Both the position numbers and the translations under genes were made by a program. Of a stretch of 64,000 nucleotides of DNA, positions 52,615 to 61,182 are shown one piece after another. Positions within the stretch are counted from its first letter, which is position 1. Every line of letters starts with the position of its first letter. Source of the stretch: Rosettibacter primus (GTDB lineage Bacteria > Bacteroidota > Ignavibacteria > Ignavibacteriales > Melioribacteraceae); NCBI RefSeq assembly GCF_036860675.1, contig NZ_JAYKGK010000001.1, forward strand, positions 620,001-684,000. The letters are read 5' to 3'. Under the pieces are notes generated by a model. It searched no databases. It was not told the origin of the DNA and saw nothing but the letters and a program-made list of their open reading frames with translations.

Positions 52615-54084
52615 ATGCAGTCCCTTGAAAAATTTTTTGAAAAATATCGAAATAACATCGTTGGAATTAATCAATATTTTGATGGACCTTACGGAAAAAG
52701 AAAAATAATCTATGCAGATTGGATTGCAAGCGGAAGATTATATGACCCAATTGAAAATATTTTAAAAGAAAGATTTGGACCTTTTGTAGGCAATACTCAC
52801 TCTGAATCCTCAATTACCGGGACCTCAATGACAAAAGCATATAAAGAAGCAAAAAGAATAATAAAACAACATGTCAATGCTAATCATAACGATGTTTTAA
52901 TTTTTTCTGGTTATGGAATGACTTCTGCAATTAACAAATTTCAACGCATACTTGGTTTAAGAATTCCTGAACAACTTCAAAAATATGTTCATATTCCTAA
53001 AGAAGAAAAGCCTGTGGTCTTCTTAACTCATATGGAACATCACTCGAATCAAACATCATGGCTGGAAACAATTTGTGATGTTGTTTTAATTGAACCTGAT
53101 GAAAAAGGTCTGGTGAACATTAGTCATCTTGAACATTTATTAAAATTATATGAACATCGTAAATTAAAAATAGGGTCATTTACTGCAGCATCAAATGTAA
53201 CAGGTATTCAACCACCAATATATAAAATGGCAGAATTAATGCATAAGTATGATGGTGTTTGTTTTATTGATTTTGCAGCTGCTGCTCCATATGTAGATAT
53301 AAATATGCATCCTGAAATTGAAGAACAAAAATTAGACGCTATATTTTTTTCACCCCATAAATTTTTAGGTGGACCTGGTACATCAGGAGTGTTAATCTTT
53401 GATTCAAAGTTATATAACAGAAAAGTACCTGACCAACCTGGCGGTGGAACAGTTGATTGGACAAATCCATGGGGAGAACACAAGTACATTGAAGATATTG
53501 AAATCCGGGAAGATGGCGGAACTCCTGGATTTATGCAAGCAATTAAAACTGCTTTAGTCATAAAACTTAAAGAAGAAATGGGCGTAGAAAATATAATTCA
53601 AAGAGAGCACGAGTTATTATCAATTGCTTTCGATAAACTAAAAAAAATTAATGGTGTTCATATACTTGCCGCTGAACATGAAGACAGGCTTGGAGTTATC
53701 TCATTTTATTTGGAAAATATACATTATAATTTAATGGTCAAACTGCTCAATGATAAATATGGCATTCAAGTAAGAGGTGGATGTTCATGCGCAGGAACTT
53801 ATGGCCATTATTTACTTCATGTTGATCCAACTAGATCAAAACATATAACAGAAAAAATAAATCAAGGTGATTTATCAGAAAAACCAGGCTGGGTCCGTCT
53901 TTCAATTCATCCTACAATGACAAACGATGAGTTGATATTTATCATTGATGCAATTGAAGAAATTATCATCAATGCTCCGAGCTGGTCTAAAGATTACATT
54001 TACTCAAAGAAAACAAATGAATACACACACACTTATTACAATGAAGAGAAATGGCAGCACATTCAAGAATGGTTTGAAATTTAG
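52615..54084 (+). CDS. Class-V PLP-dependent enzyme (cysteine desulfurase-like)
   Basis: 489 residues from ATG at 52615, preceded by GAGG at 5 nt; a GTG seven codons earlier is disfavoured. Class-V aminotransferase fold: YADWIASGRLYDPIE, NTHSESSITGTSMT, FLTHMEHHSNQTSW, CFIDFAAAAPYVDI, and PLP Lys249 in FFSPHKFLGGPGTSGVL. Near the end QVRGGCSCAGTYGHYLL holds two Cys where SufS/NifS enzymes carry their sulfur-accepting Cys. It is about 80 residues longer than SufS. Probably handles cysteine or a related substrate; no isc or suf genes are adjacent. Confidence 0.85.
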   Translation: MQSLEKFFEKYRNNIVGINQYFDGPYGKRKIIYADWIASGRLYDPIENILKERFGPFVGNTHSESSITGTSMTKAYKEAKRIIKQHVNANHNDVLIFSGYGMTSAINKFQRILGLRIPEQLQKYVHIPKEEKPVVFLTHMEHHSNQTSWLETICDVVLIEPDEKGLVNISHLEHLLKLYEHRKLKIGSFTAASNVTGIQPPIYKMAELMHKYDGVCFIDFAAAAPYVDINMHPEIEEQKLDAIFFSPHKFLGGPGTSGVLIFDSKLYNRKVPDQPGGGTVDWTNPWGEHKYIEDIEIREDGGTPGFMQAIKTALVIKLKEEMGVENIIQREHELLSIAFDKLKKINGVHILAAEHEDRLGVISFYLENIHYNLMVKLLNDKYGIQVRGGCSCAGTYGHYLLHVDPTRSKHITEKINQGDLSEKPGWVRLSIHPTMTNDELIFIIDAIEEIIINAPSWSKDYIYSKKTNEYTHTYYNEEKWQHIQEWFEI

Positions 54085-54237
54085 ATTGCTAAAAAAAATT
54101 ATGAATTAAAGCAAATATTAATTTATCAGCATATGTATTGAATTTTCACTATTAAATCTCAGCCTAATAATAATGAAGCTCCAGTTAATATTTTTAATCA
54201 CATAAATCAGAAAATATAAAAATTCTTCATCCAGATA

Positions 54238-54269
54238 TTGACTTATTTAATTCATTTTCTCTATCTTTG
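54238..54269 (+). promoter_or_regulatory. Candidate promoter of the trp operon
   Basis: TTG at 54238-54240, 21-nt spacer, TATCTTTG at 54262-54269: a full match to the Bacteroidetes -33/-7 pattern TTG / TAnnTTTG. RNA would start near 54275, about 30 nt before the leader-peptide ATG. Confidence 0.65.
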
Positions 54270-54305
54270 CAGCAAATGATTTACAGGAACAAAACATATA
54301 ACAAA

Positions 54306-54368
54306 ATGAACAAAAATCACTGGTGGTGGTGGCGCAGAATTATATCCATCATCTCAGTGATAACATAA
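54306..54368 (+). CDS. trpL: trp operon leader peptide with four consecutive Trp codons
   Basis: 20-codon reading frame: ATG AAC AAA AAT CAC, then TGG x4 (54321-54332), then Arg-Arg and an Ile/Ser-rich end, stop TAA at 54366-54368. Four Trp in 20 residues, placed between a promoter and a terminator-like hairpin ahead of trpE, is the hallmark of a ribosome-mediated attenuator. No strong Shine-Dalgarno is near; the upstream stretch is A-rich, as is common in this lineage. The peptide itself is probably without function after synthesis. Confidence 0.88.
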   Translation: MNKNHWWWWRRIISIISVIT

Positions 54369-54418
54369 ATTTAATTAAATATTTCAATGCAAGAAACCCT
54401 TCTTAGTTATCACTGAGA
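54322..54418 (+). promoter_or_regulatory. trp attenuator: pause (1:2) and antiterminator (2:3) pairings
   Basis: Segment 1, GGTGGTGG within the Trp codons, can pair with CCATCATC (54346-54353) through eight pairs including two G-U. Segment 2, TCTCAGTGATAAC (54352-54364), pairs perfectly over 13 bp with segment 3, GTTATCACTGAGA (54406-54418). Segment 3 also supplies the loop and right arm of the terminator, so the two folds exclude each other. A ribosome stalled at the Trp codons frees segment 2 and prevents termination; one that reaches the TAA covers segment 2 and lets the terminator form. Confidence 0.88.
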
Positions 54419-54428
54419 AGGGTTTTTT
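54395..54428 (+). terminator. trp attenuator terminator (3:4 hairpin)
   Basis: Stem AACCCTTCTTAG (54395-54406) / CTGAGAAGGGTT (54413-54424) with one G-U pair, loop TTATCA, followed by TTTT and then GTTTT. Lies 18 nt before the trpE ATG, in the usual place for an attenuator. Confidence 0.92.
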
Positions 54429-54446
54429 GTTTTAAAGGAATTCAAT

Positions 54447-55925
54447 ATGGAATACAAAAAATTTTTAGAACTATCAGAAAAATATAATATCGTACCAGTG
54501 TATGAAAGAATTGCTGCTGATTTGCTTACTCCAGTTTCTGCATATTTAAAAGTCAGAAATAAAAATTATTACACCTTTTTGTTAGAGTCCGTAGAAGGAA
54601 TTGGAAGATTAGCTCGATATTCATTTATCGGATTAAATCCAGCTGAAATAATTTCCAATAATTACACTGAAATTACTATTAAAGATTTTAGAAAAACTGA
54701 GAAAATCTCCGGCAACATCTTCGATTACTTAAAAAACAAAATTCATAAGTTCTCTTATCCCAAAATTGATGAACTACCCTATTTTTCAGGTGGCTTAGTA
54801 GGATTTATTGGTTTTAATAACATATCTCTAATTGAAGATAGTATATTGTATAATTCTAAAGAAGAAAGCATTGCCCCCGATTCAATTCTTGGGATTTATA
54901 ATTCACTTATTGTATTTGACCATTTTAAGCATCAAATAATATTGATTTATAATGTTGATTGTTCTCATAAACAAAATATCAAAGAAAAATTTGAACATGC
55001 AAAAAATGAACTTCAAAAACTAAAAGAAATATTGAACAAAAACATTGAGTTTAAATCTGACTTCAAAGCTAATCCCAAGCCTTTGAGTGATAATGAAGAA
55101 GAAGAATTCTGTGATCTTGTAAGAGTATCAAAAAAAAATATTTACAACGGCGATGTATTTCAAATTGTTCTTTCAAAAAGATTTGAAGCAGAATATCATG
55201 GTGACCCATTCAATGTTTACAGAGCATTAAGAATGATTAATCCTTCACCATATATGTATTTTATGGAATTTGATAATGACTTTAAAGTTATTGGGACATC
55301 ACCTGAAGATTTACTAAAAGTAAAAAACAGAAAAGCTGAAATATTACCAATAGCAGGGACAAGAAGACGAGGCAGAACAGAAGAAGAAGATTTAGAATTA
55401 GAAATGGATTTACTTAACGACCCTAAAGAAATAGCAGAACATGTAATGCTTGTAGATTTAGCAAGAAATGACCTTGGAAGATTTTGTCAACTTGGTTCTG
55501 TAAAAATAAGTGAGAGAATGAAAATCAATAGATTTTCTCATGTTATGCATATCGTATCTCGAGTTGAAGGTATATTGCGTGAAGATGCCGATTGCATAGA
55601 TGCTTTTAAATCATCATTCCCGGCGGGAACAGTAACAGGCGCTCCAAAAATTAGAGCAATTCAATTGATTAACGAATACGAAAAAATAAAACGCGGATTA
55701 TATGCTGGTGCAGTTGGATATATCGATTTCAGTGGGAATTTAGATATGTGCATAGCAATAAGAACTTTATTTGCAACAAAAAATAAAATTTACTGGCAAG
55801 CTGGCGCTGGCATCGTAGCCGATAGTAAACCTGAACTTGAACTCAAAGAAATTAAAAACAAATCAGCTGCATTAGTTAGCGCACTAAAATGTGCGGAGGT
55901 AATTGATGAAAATCTTAGTAATTGA
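54447..55925 (+). CDS. trpE: Anthranilate synthase component I
   Basis: 492 residues. Makes anthranilate from chorismate using ammonia supplied by TrpG. The N-terminal LLES motif (residues 45-48) and NPSPYMYFMEF, which form the Trp-binding feedback site in known TrpE enzymes, are both intact, so end-product inhibition is likely. Catalytic part: GTSPEDLLKVKNRKAEILPI, AGTRRRGRTEEEDLELE, DLARNDLGRF, FPAGTVTGAPKIRA and IYWQAGAGIVADSKPE. AAAGGAA precedes the ATG. First structural gene after the attenuator; overlaps trpG by 20 nt. Confidence 0.97.
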   Translation: MEYKKFLELSEKYNIVPVYERIAADLLTPVSAYLKVRNKNYYTFLLESVEGIGRLARYSFIGLNPAEIISNNYTEITIKDFRKTEKISGNIFDYLKNKIHKFSYPKIDELPYFSGGLVGFIGFNNISLIEDSILYNSKEESIAPDSILGIYNSLIVFDHFKHQIILIYNVDCSHKQNIKEKFEHAKNELQKLKEILNKNIEFKSDFKANPKPLSDNEEEEFCDLVRVSKKNIYNGDVFQIVLSKRFEAEYHGDPFNVYRALRMINPSPYMYFMEFDNDFKVIGTSPEDLLKVKNRKAEILPIAGTRRRGRTEEEDLELEMDLLNDPKEIAEHVMLVDLARNDLGRFCQLGSVKISERMKINRFSHVMHIVSRVEGILREDADCIDAFKSSFPAGTVTGAPKIRAIQLINEYEKIKRGLYAGAVGYIDFSGNLDMCIAIRTLFATKNKIYWQAGAGIVADSKPELELKEIKNKSAALVSALKCAEVIDENLSN

Positions 55926-56472
55926 CAATTACGATTCTTTTACATATAACCTTGTTCAATTAATCGGACAATTTACAAATAACATAATTGTAAAACGCAA
56001 TGACCGAACATCAATTGATGAGATTAAAAAAATGAACCCAGATAAAATTGTTATTTCTCCCGGTCCTGGCACACCAGAAGATACAGGAATTACAATTGAT
56101 GTAATAAAAAATTTTGGTCCAAATACGCCTATACTTGGTGTATGTCTTGGTCATCAAACTATTGGTTATTACTTCGGAGGTAATATAATAAATGCTCCTT
56201 ACTTAATGCATGGGAAAACATCACTTATCATTCATGATGGCAAAACAATATTTAAAAATGTTGAACAAAAATTTGATGCTGGACGATATCATTCTTTAAT
56301 TATTGAAAAAAGTAGTCTTCCTGATGTTCTTGAAATATCCGCTCACACTGAAGACGATATTATTATGGGTATTAGACACAAAAAATTTCCAATCGAAGGA
56401 ATTCAATTCCATCCAGAATCTATTTTAACAAAAGTAGGTTATCAATTAATAAAAAACTGGATTGAACTATGA
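55906..56472 (+). CDS. trpG: Anthranilate synthase component II (glutamine amidotransferase)
   Basis: 188 residues from ATG at 55906, with GGAGG 7 nt upstream, better than the TTG just before it. Supplies ammonia to TrpE by glutamine hydrolysis. Complete class-I triad: Cys80 in GVCLGHQTIGY, His169 and Glu171 in IQFHPESIL. Starts ILVIDNYDSFTYNLVQLIGQ. It is a single-domain protein, not fused to TrpE or TrpD. May also serve 4-amino-4-deoxychorismate synthase, as shared TrpG/PabA proteins do; no pabB is seen here. Confidence 0.97.
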   Translation: MKILVIDNYDSFTYNLVQLIGQFTNNIIVKRNDRTSIDEIKKMNPDKIVISPGPGTPEDTGITIDVIKNFGPNTPILGVCLGHQTIGYYFGGNIINAPYLMHGKTSLIIHDGKTIFKNVEQKFDAGRYHSLIIEKSSLPDVLEISAHTEDDIIMGIRHKKFPIEGIQFHPESILTKVGYQLIKNWIEL

Positions 56473-57485
56473 TAAATAATTACATTGAAAAAATTGCTTC
56501 CGGCATTAATCTAACTATTGATGAAGCTTATGAATCAATGACTCATATAATGAATGGTTCATGTAACAACTCGCAGATTGCTGGATTTTTACTTGCTTTA
56601 AAAACTAAGGGTGAAACTCCAGAAGAAGTTGCTGGCTTTATAAAAGCAATGCGCAATAAAAGCATTAAAATTAATTCTGATGAAAACACAATTGATGTAT
56701 GCGGCACAGGAGGTGATGGTTCCAATACATTTAATATTTCTACTGCATCTGCATTTGTTGTTGCAGGTTGTGGAATTAAAGTAGCAAAACATGGTAATAA
56801 ATCTATTTCAAGTAAATGTGGAAGTGCAGATGTTCTTTCATACCTTGGAATTAATATTAATCTTTCCCCTTCTGCTGCAGAAGAAGCATTGAATAAAATA
56901 GGAATTACATTTTTATTTGCTCCTCTTTATCACCCTGCAATGAAATATGCAGCAGAAGTTAGAAAAGAATTAGGAATGAGAACTGTATTTAATATTCTCG
57001 GACCTTTAACAAATCCAGCTAATACTAAAAAACAATTAATTGGCACTTTCAATAATCAAGCAGCTGAGTTGATGTCAAAAGCTGTTTCATATCTTGATAT
57101 GCAAAAGGTGTGTTTTGTTTGTACGGATAATAGTCTTGATGAAATTTCTCTTACAGAAGAGACTGATGTATTTGAACATCATAAATCAACTTTAAAGAAA
57201 TACAAAATTTCTTATAATACATTCGGTTATAAAAAGATTGATAAAGAAAATATTCAGAGTAATTCAGTAGAAAAGAATGCAGAGATAATTCTTTCTGTGC
57301 TTAGAGATAAAGTAAAAAACGATGCTTTTTATGTTGTTGCAGCTAATGCGGCAATGGCGCTTTACGCCGCTGATTATTCAAACAACATAAATGAATGTCG
57401 TCTTGCAGCAGAGGAATCAATTCTTTCTGGCAGAGCATATGAAAAATTAATTTCTCTAAAATCTTTTGGAGAAAATTATCAATGA
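56469..57485 (+). CDS. trpD: Anthranilate phosphoribosyltransferase
   Basis: 338 residues. Transfers phosphoribose from PRPP to anthranilate. The PRPP loop CGTGGDGSNTFNISTAS is at residues 79-95, followed by VAKHGNKSISSKCGSADVLS and RTVFNILGPLTNPANTKKQL. The four-base ATGA overlap with trpG and the same overlap with trpC point to translational coupling. Confidence 0.97.
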   Translation: MINNYIEKIASGINLTIDEAYESMTHIMNGSCNNSQIAGFLLALKTKGETPEEVAGFIKAMRNKSIKINSDENTIDVCGTGGDGSNTFNISTASAFVVAGCGIKVAKHGNKSISSKCGSADVLSYLGININLSPSAAEEALNKIGITFLFAPLYHPAMKYAAEVRKELGMRTVFNILGPLTNPANTKKQLIGTFNNQAAELMSKAVSYLDMQKVCFVCTDNSLDEISLTEETDVFEHHKSTLKKYKISYNTFGYKKIDKENIQSNSVEKNAEIILSVLRDKVKNDAFYVVAANAAMALYAADYSNNINECRLAAEESILSGRAYEKLISLKSFGENYQ

Positions 57486-58279
57486 ACTTTCTGAATAAAA
57501 TACTCGAAGTAAAAAAAGAAGAAGTAACAAAACTCAAACAGAGATTTACATATTCATCATTTATGGATGAAGAATTTTTCAATACAAAGACGATTAGTTT
57601 AAGTAAATCTATCAATAAGCCAGGGAATCTTTCTTTAATAGCAGAAATTAAAAAAGCAAGCCCGTCAAAAGGTATTTTAATTGAAAATTTTGACCACATA
57701 AATATTGCTTCAATTTATATGGAATGTTCTGTGCAGGCAATCTCAATTTTGACAGACAACAATTTTTTCAAGGGGCACATTAATTTTCTAAAAGATATTG
57801 CAAGAATAAAAACGGTTCCTCTTTTAAGGAAGGATTTTATTATAGATGAATTTCAGATTTATGAAGCAAAAGCCTCAGGTGCTGATGCTATTCTACTTAT
57901 TGCAGAAGCTTTATCAAAAAATCAAATTGATAATTTGACCTCTGCTGCTGTTGAATGCGGCATGGAAGTTTTATTAGAACTTCATTCAACTTCTCAGCTC
58001 GATAAAATCGATTTTAATAAAAATAATTTAATTGGCATTAATAACAGAAATCTTGAAACATTTGATGTTGATTTAAGCACAACATTAACAATTTCAAAGC
58101 ATTTACCTGAATATGCAACCATTGTATCAGAAAGCGGAATTCACACTAAAGAGGATATTAACAAAATAAAACAGACAAAAGTTAATGCTGTTTTAGTAGG
58201 TGAACATTTTATGAAATCAAATAATATTAAAGAAAGTGTAAAAGAATTTATTAAGAATTGTAATTCGAAAGAGACCTGA
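57482..58279 (+). CDS. trpC: Indole-3-glycerol phosphate synthase
   Basis: 265 residues. Ring closure and decarboxylation of CdRP to indole-3-glycerol phosphate. Marks: NLSLIAEIKKASPSKGILIE with Lys57, PLLRKDFIIDEFQIYEAKAS-GADAILLI, LIGINNRNLETFDVDLSTTL and VSESGIHTKEDI. Stand-alone, not fused to TrpF. Overlaps trpD by 4 nt and is 3 nt from trpF. Confidence 0.97.
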   Translation: MNFLNKILEVKKEEVTKLKQRFTYSSFMDEEFFNTKTISLSKSINKPGNLSLIAEIKKASPSKGILIENFDHINIASIYMECSVQAISILTDNNFFKGHINFLKDIARIKTVPLLRKDFIIDEFQIYEAKASGADAILLIAEALSKNQIDNLTSAAVECGMEVLLELHSTSQLDKIDFNKNNLIGINNRNLETFDVDLSTTLTISKHLPEYATIVSESGIHTKEDINKIKQTKVNAVLVGEHFMKSNNIKESVKEFIKNCNSKET

Positions 58280-58282
58280 AGG

Positions 58283-58909
58283 ATGAGAGTAAAAATTTGT
58301 GGCATTACAAATATTGATGATGCACTACTTTGTTGCGAATTAGGTGCAGATGCACTTGGTTTTATTTTTTACAAAAAAAGCAAACGATTCATCAACTATT
58401 CATCGGCAGAAAAGATTATAAAACATCTTCCTGCATTCATATCTAAAGTTGGAGTGTTTGTAGATAATGATGCACAGGATATAAATAATATTTCAAAAAA
58501 AATAGGATTGACTCATATTCAATTACATGGCAATGAGGATTTTAATTTTGCTTCTCAAATAACTTTGCCTGTGATTAAAAGTTTTCGCATTGATGAACAA
58601 TTTGATTTTACAAAATTATATATGTTTAACAATTGCGAGTTTTTATTAGATACATATTCGCAGAAATCTTTTGGAGGCACGGGAAAAACTTTTAACTGGA
58701 ATTTAATCCCGGAAAACCTAAGAAATAAAATTATTTTAGCTGGCGGTGTATCTATTAACAATATTGAATACATTTATAAAAATATCAAACCACAAGCTGT
58801 TGACCTTTCTTCATCTGTTGAAACTAAACCAGGTAAAAAAAGTCACAAAAAGCTAAAAGAATTTTTTAGAGTAGTAAATAATCTCAGGTACTCATGCAAA
58901 AATATTTAA
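58283..58909 (+). CDS. trpF: Phosphoribosylanthranilate isomerase
   Basis: 208 residues. Amadori rearrangement of PRA to CdRP. Catalytic Cys6 in VKICGITNIDDALLC, then GADALGFIFYKKSKRFI, THIQLHGNED, the second catalytic Asp in FLLDTYSQKSFGGTGKTFNW, and ILAGGVSINNI plus VDLSSSVETKPGKKSHKKL at the end. Followed by a 144-nt gap with a large stem-loop before trpB. Confidence 0.96.
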   Translation: MRVKICGITNIDDALLCCELGADALGFIFYKKSKRFINYSSAEKIIKHLPAFISKVGVFVDNDAQDINNISKKIGLTHIQLHGNEDFNFASQITLPVIKSFRIDEQFDFTKLYMFNNCEFLLDTYSQKSFGGTGKTFNWNLIPENLRNKIILAGGVSINNIEYIYKNIKPQAVDLSSSVETKPGKKSHKKLKEFFRVVNNLRYSCKNI

Positions 58910-58967
58910 TAAGAAAAATTCACAAACAAAACAAAATATATCTTTATGTTCCGGTGCATACACTCCT

Positions 58968-59014
58968 CTCGAGCCCTCTGAGCTTCCACAAAATGGAAGT
59001 CTTAAGGGCTCGAG
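58968..59014 (+). other. Intra-operon stem-loop between trpF and trpB
   Basis: Outer stem CTCGAGCCCT (58968-58977) / AGGGCTCGAG (59005-59014), 10 bp and unusually GC-rich for this genome; inner stem CTTCCA (58983-58988) / TGGAAG (58994-58999) around loop CAAAA. No U-tract follows, so it is probably not a simple terminator. It may be an mRNA-processing or stability element, or a short dispersed repeat. Confidence 0.7.
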
Positions 59015-59053
59015 CAAATTTTAAAATTTAGTATACAAAACTATGAGCGCAAA

Positions 59054-60253
59054 ATGAATAATTACAATTATCCTGATTCACATGGTAAATTTGGAATTTA
59101 TGGCGGGCGTTATGTTCCCGAAACTTTAATTCCAGCTCTTTATGAACTTGAATCAATTTATAATCAATTAAAAAATGATTCTGAATTTATAAGTGAATAT
59201 TATCAACTACAAAAAGAATATAACGGAAGACCAACTCCCCTTACATTTGCAAGCAGATTAACAGAATATTATGGTAAAGCAAAAATTTATTTAAAGCGCG
59301 AAGATTTATGTCACACCGGTGCACATAAACTAAATAATGCACTTGGTCAAATATTAATTGCAAGAAAATTAGGTAAAGAGAGAATTATTGCTGAGACGGG
59401 AGCCGGACAACATGGAGTTGCTACAGCAACTGTATGTGCAAGATTCGGAATCAAATGTGTTGTTTACATGGGAGAAAAAGATATTGAAAGACAAAAACCA
59501 AATGTTTTTAGAATGAAACTTCTTGGAGCTGATGTAATCCCTGTCTCTTCTGGAAGTAAAACACTCAAAGATGCAACAAATGAAGCAATAAGAGATTGGG
59601 TAACAAATGTAAAAAATACTCACTACATTATTGGTTCTGTTGTGGGTCCTCATCCTTATCCGATGATAGTTAGAGATTTTCAATCAATAATTGGGAATGA
59701 AACAAAAGAACAAATCTTGTCAATTGAGAAACGACTGCCAGATTACATTATTGCATGCGTGGGAGGCGGCTCAAATGCTATAGGTATTTTTTATCCATTC
59801 ATCAATTATAAAAACATAAATTTAATTGGAGTAGAAGCAGCAGGTTATGGAATAAATACAAACAAACATTGTGCAACTTTAAGTCTTGGTTCACCAGGTA
59901 TTTTCCAAGGAATGCTTACATATCTTTTGCAAGATAAAGATGGTCAGGTTTCAGAAGTTCATTCAATTTCGGCAGGCCTTGATTATCCTGGGGTGGGCCC
60001 TGAACATTCGTTACTTAAAGATATTTCTCGAGTAAAATATTTTTCTGTAACTGATACCGAAGCTTTGAAAGCTGCATATCTTTTAACTCGACTTGAAGGA
60101 ATTTTACCTGCTTTAGAAAGTGCACATGCAATTGCTTATCTTGAAAAATTTATTGACAATACAAATCGTGATGAAATTATAGTAATTAATTTAAGCGGCA
60201 GAGGAGATAAAGACCTTTCAACTTATATGGACAATTTTAAGGAAGAATTATAA
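59054..60253 (+). CDS. trpB: Tryptophan synthase beta chain
   Basis: 399 residues, the TrpB1 type. PLP-dependent joining of indole and serine. PLP Lys92 in HTGAHKLNNALGQ, Glu114 in AETGAGQHGVATATVCARFG, and the glycine-rich phosphate loop CVGGGSNAIGIFYPF. Starts GKFGIYGGRYVPETLIPALY as usual. Its stop shares one base with the trpA start (TAATG). Expected to form an alpha2beta2 complex with TrpA. Confidence 0.98.
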   Translation: MNNYNYPDSHGKFGIYGGRYVPETLIPALYELESIYNQLKNDSEFISEYYQLQKEYNGRPTPLTFASRLTEYYGKAKIYLKREDLCHTGAHKLNNALGQILIARKLGKERIIAETGAGQHGVATATVCARFGIKCVVYMGEKDIERQKPNVFRMKLLGADVIPVSSGSKTLKDATNEAIRDWVTNVKNTHYIIGSVVGPHPYPMIVRDFQSIIGNETKEQILSIEKRLPDYIIACVGGGSNAIGIFYPFINYKNINLIGVEAAGYGINTNKHCATLSLGSPGIFQGMLTYLLQDKDGQVSEVHSISAGLDYPGVGPEHSLLKDISRVKYFSVTDTEALKAAYLLTRLEGILPALESAHAIAYLEKFIDNTNRDEIIVINLSGRGDKDLSTYMDNFKEEL

Positions 60254-61038
60254 TGAGCACTATTCATAATTACATTGAAAAATTAAACAACCAAAAAAGA
60301 AAAGTTTTATCAATATTTCTAACTGCGGGCTTTCCTGATAAAAATAATTTTGTTGAATTAGCAAAAGCTGTTTTAGATGCTGGAGCTGATATGCTTGAAT
60401 TAGGGATTCCATTCAGCGACCCTTTAGCTGATGGACCGGTTATTCAAACATCATCAAATATTGCACTCAACAATAATGTTACTACTCATGATGTATTAAA
60501 ATATGCAGAAGTAATTTCAAAGCACTCTGAAAAACCAATTATTTTGATGGGTTATGCAAATCCAATAAATAGATACAACAAATCAAATTTTTTCGAGGAT
60601 GCCTTTAATGCAGGCGTAAAAGGTTTAATTGTGCCCGATGTTCCACTTGAGGAATACGACTCATTTTATGATTGCGATACAAAAAATTTAGATATTATAC
60701 TACTTACAACTCCTGCTTCAACTAACGAAAGAATAATCTCAATTGATAACAAGAGCAGTGGATTTGTATATTGCGTCAGCGTTACCGGGACTACAGGAAT
60801 CAAAGATTCATTCGGCAATGAAACATTTGATAATCTTAAAAGAACTTATTCTTTAATCAAAAAAAATAAAATGCTGATTGGATTTGGAATATCTAAATCT
60901 GATGATATAAAAAATTTTTCTCCTTATTGTGACGGAGTAATTGTTGGAAGCAGAATTATTAAATCCATTCTAAATAATGATAAGTTTGATGAGACACTAA
61001 AAATTATTAGTGAATTGAGCGAAGCTTGTGAAATTTAA
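60253..61038 (+). CDS. trpA: Tryptophan synthase alpha chain
   Basis: 261 residues. Cleaves indole-3-glycerol phosphate to indole. Catalytic Glu49 and Asp60 in LELGIPFSDPLADGPVIQ, plus GLIVPDVPLEEYDSF and GFVYCVSVTGTTGIKDSFGN. Last gene of trpEGDCFBA; TAATG overlap with trpB. No convincing terminator follows on the plus strand. Confidence 0.97.
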   Translation: MSTIHNYIEKLNNQKRKVLSIFLTAGFPDKNNFVELAKAVLDAGADMLELGIPFSDPLADGPVIQTSSNIALNNNVTTHDVLKYAEVISKHSEKPIILMGYANPINRYNKSNFFEDAFNAGVKGLIVPDVPLEEYDSFYDCDTKNLDIILLTTPASTNERIISIDNKSSGFVYCVSVTGTTGIKDSFGNETFDNLKRTYSLIKKNKMLIGFGISKSDDIKNFSPYCDGVIVGSRIIKSILNNDKFDETLKIISELSEACEI

Positions 61039-61099
61039 TTTAATACAAAAAATGTAATATTAAGTTTTAAACTCGATGTTAAATAAATTAAATATTTTA

Positions 61100-61132
61100 T
61101 CCTCTACGATTAAAAGATAAAACCGCAGAGGA
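61100..61132 (-). other. Stem-loop in the trpA/kdgK convergent gap
   Basis: TCCTCTACG (61100-61108) and CGCAGAGGA (61124-61132) pair over 9 bp; the one mismatch on the plus strand becomes a G-U pair on minus-strand RNA, so it favours kdgK transcripts. The following sequence (TAAAATATTTAATTT on the minus strand) is a weak U-tract. Possible kdgK terminator. Confidence 0.4.
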
Positions 61133-61182
61133 CAAAATAATTCATTAGTTATTACAAATCATATTTTATAAATACTAAATGT

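Noticed and set aside
52615..54084. Calling the class-V PLP enzyme a SufS/IscS cysteine desulfurase
   Set aside because: It is much longer than SufS or IscS and has no Fe-S assembly genes around it.
58968..59014. trpF-trpB hairpin as an intrinsic terminator
   Set aside because: No U-tract follows on the plus strand, and trpB and trpA need to be transcribed from somewhere; kept as an unclassified stem-loop.
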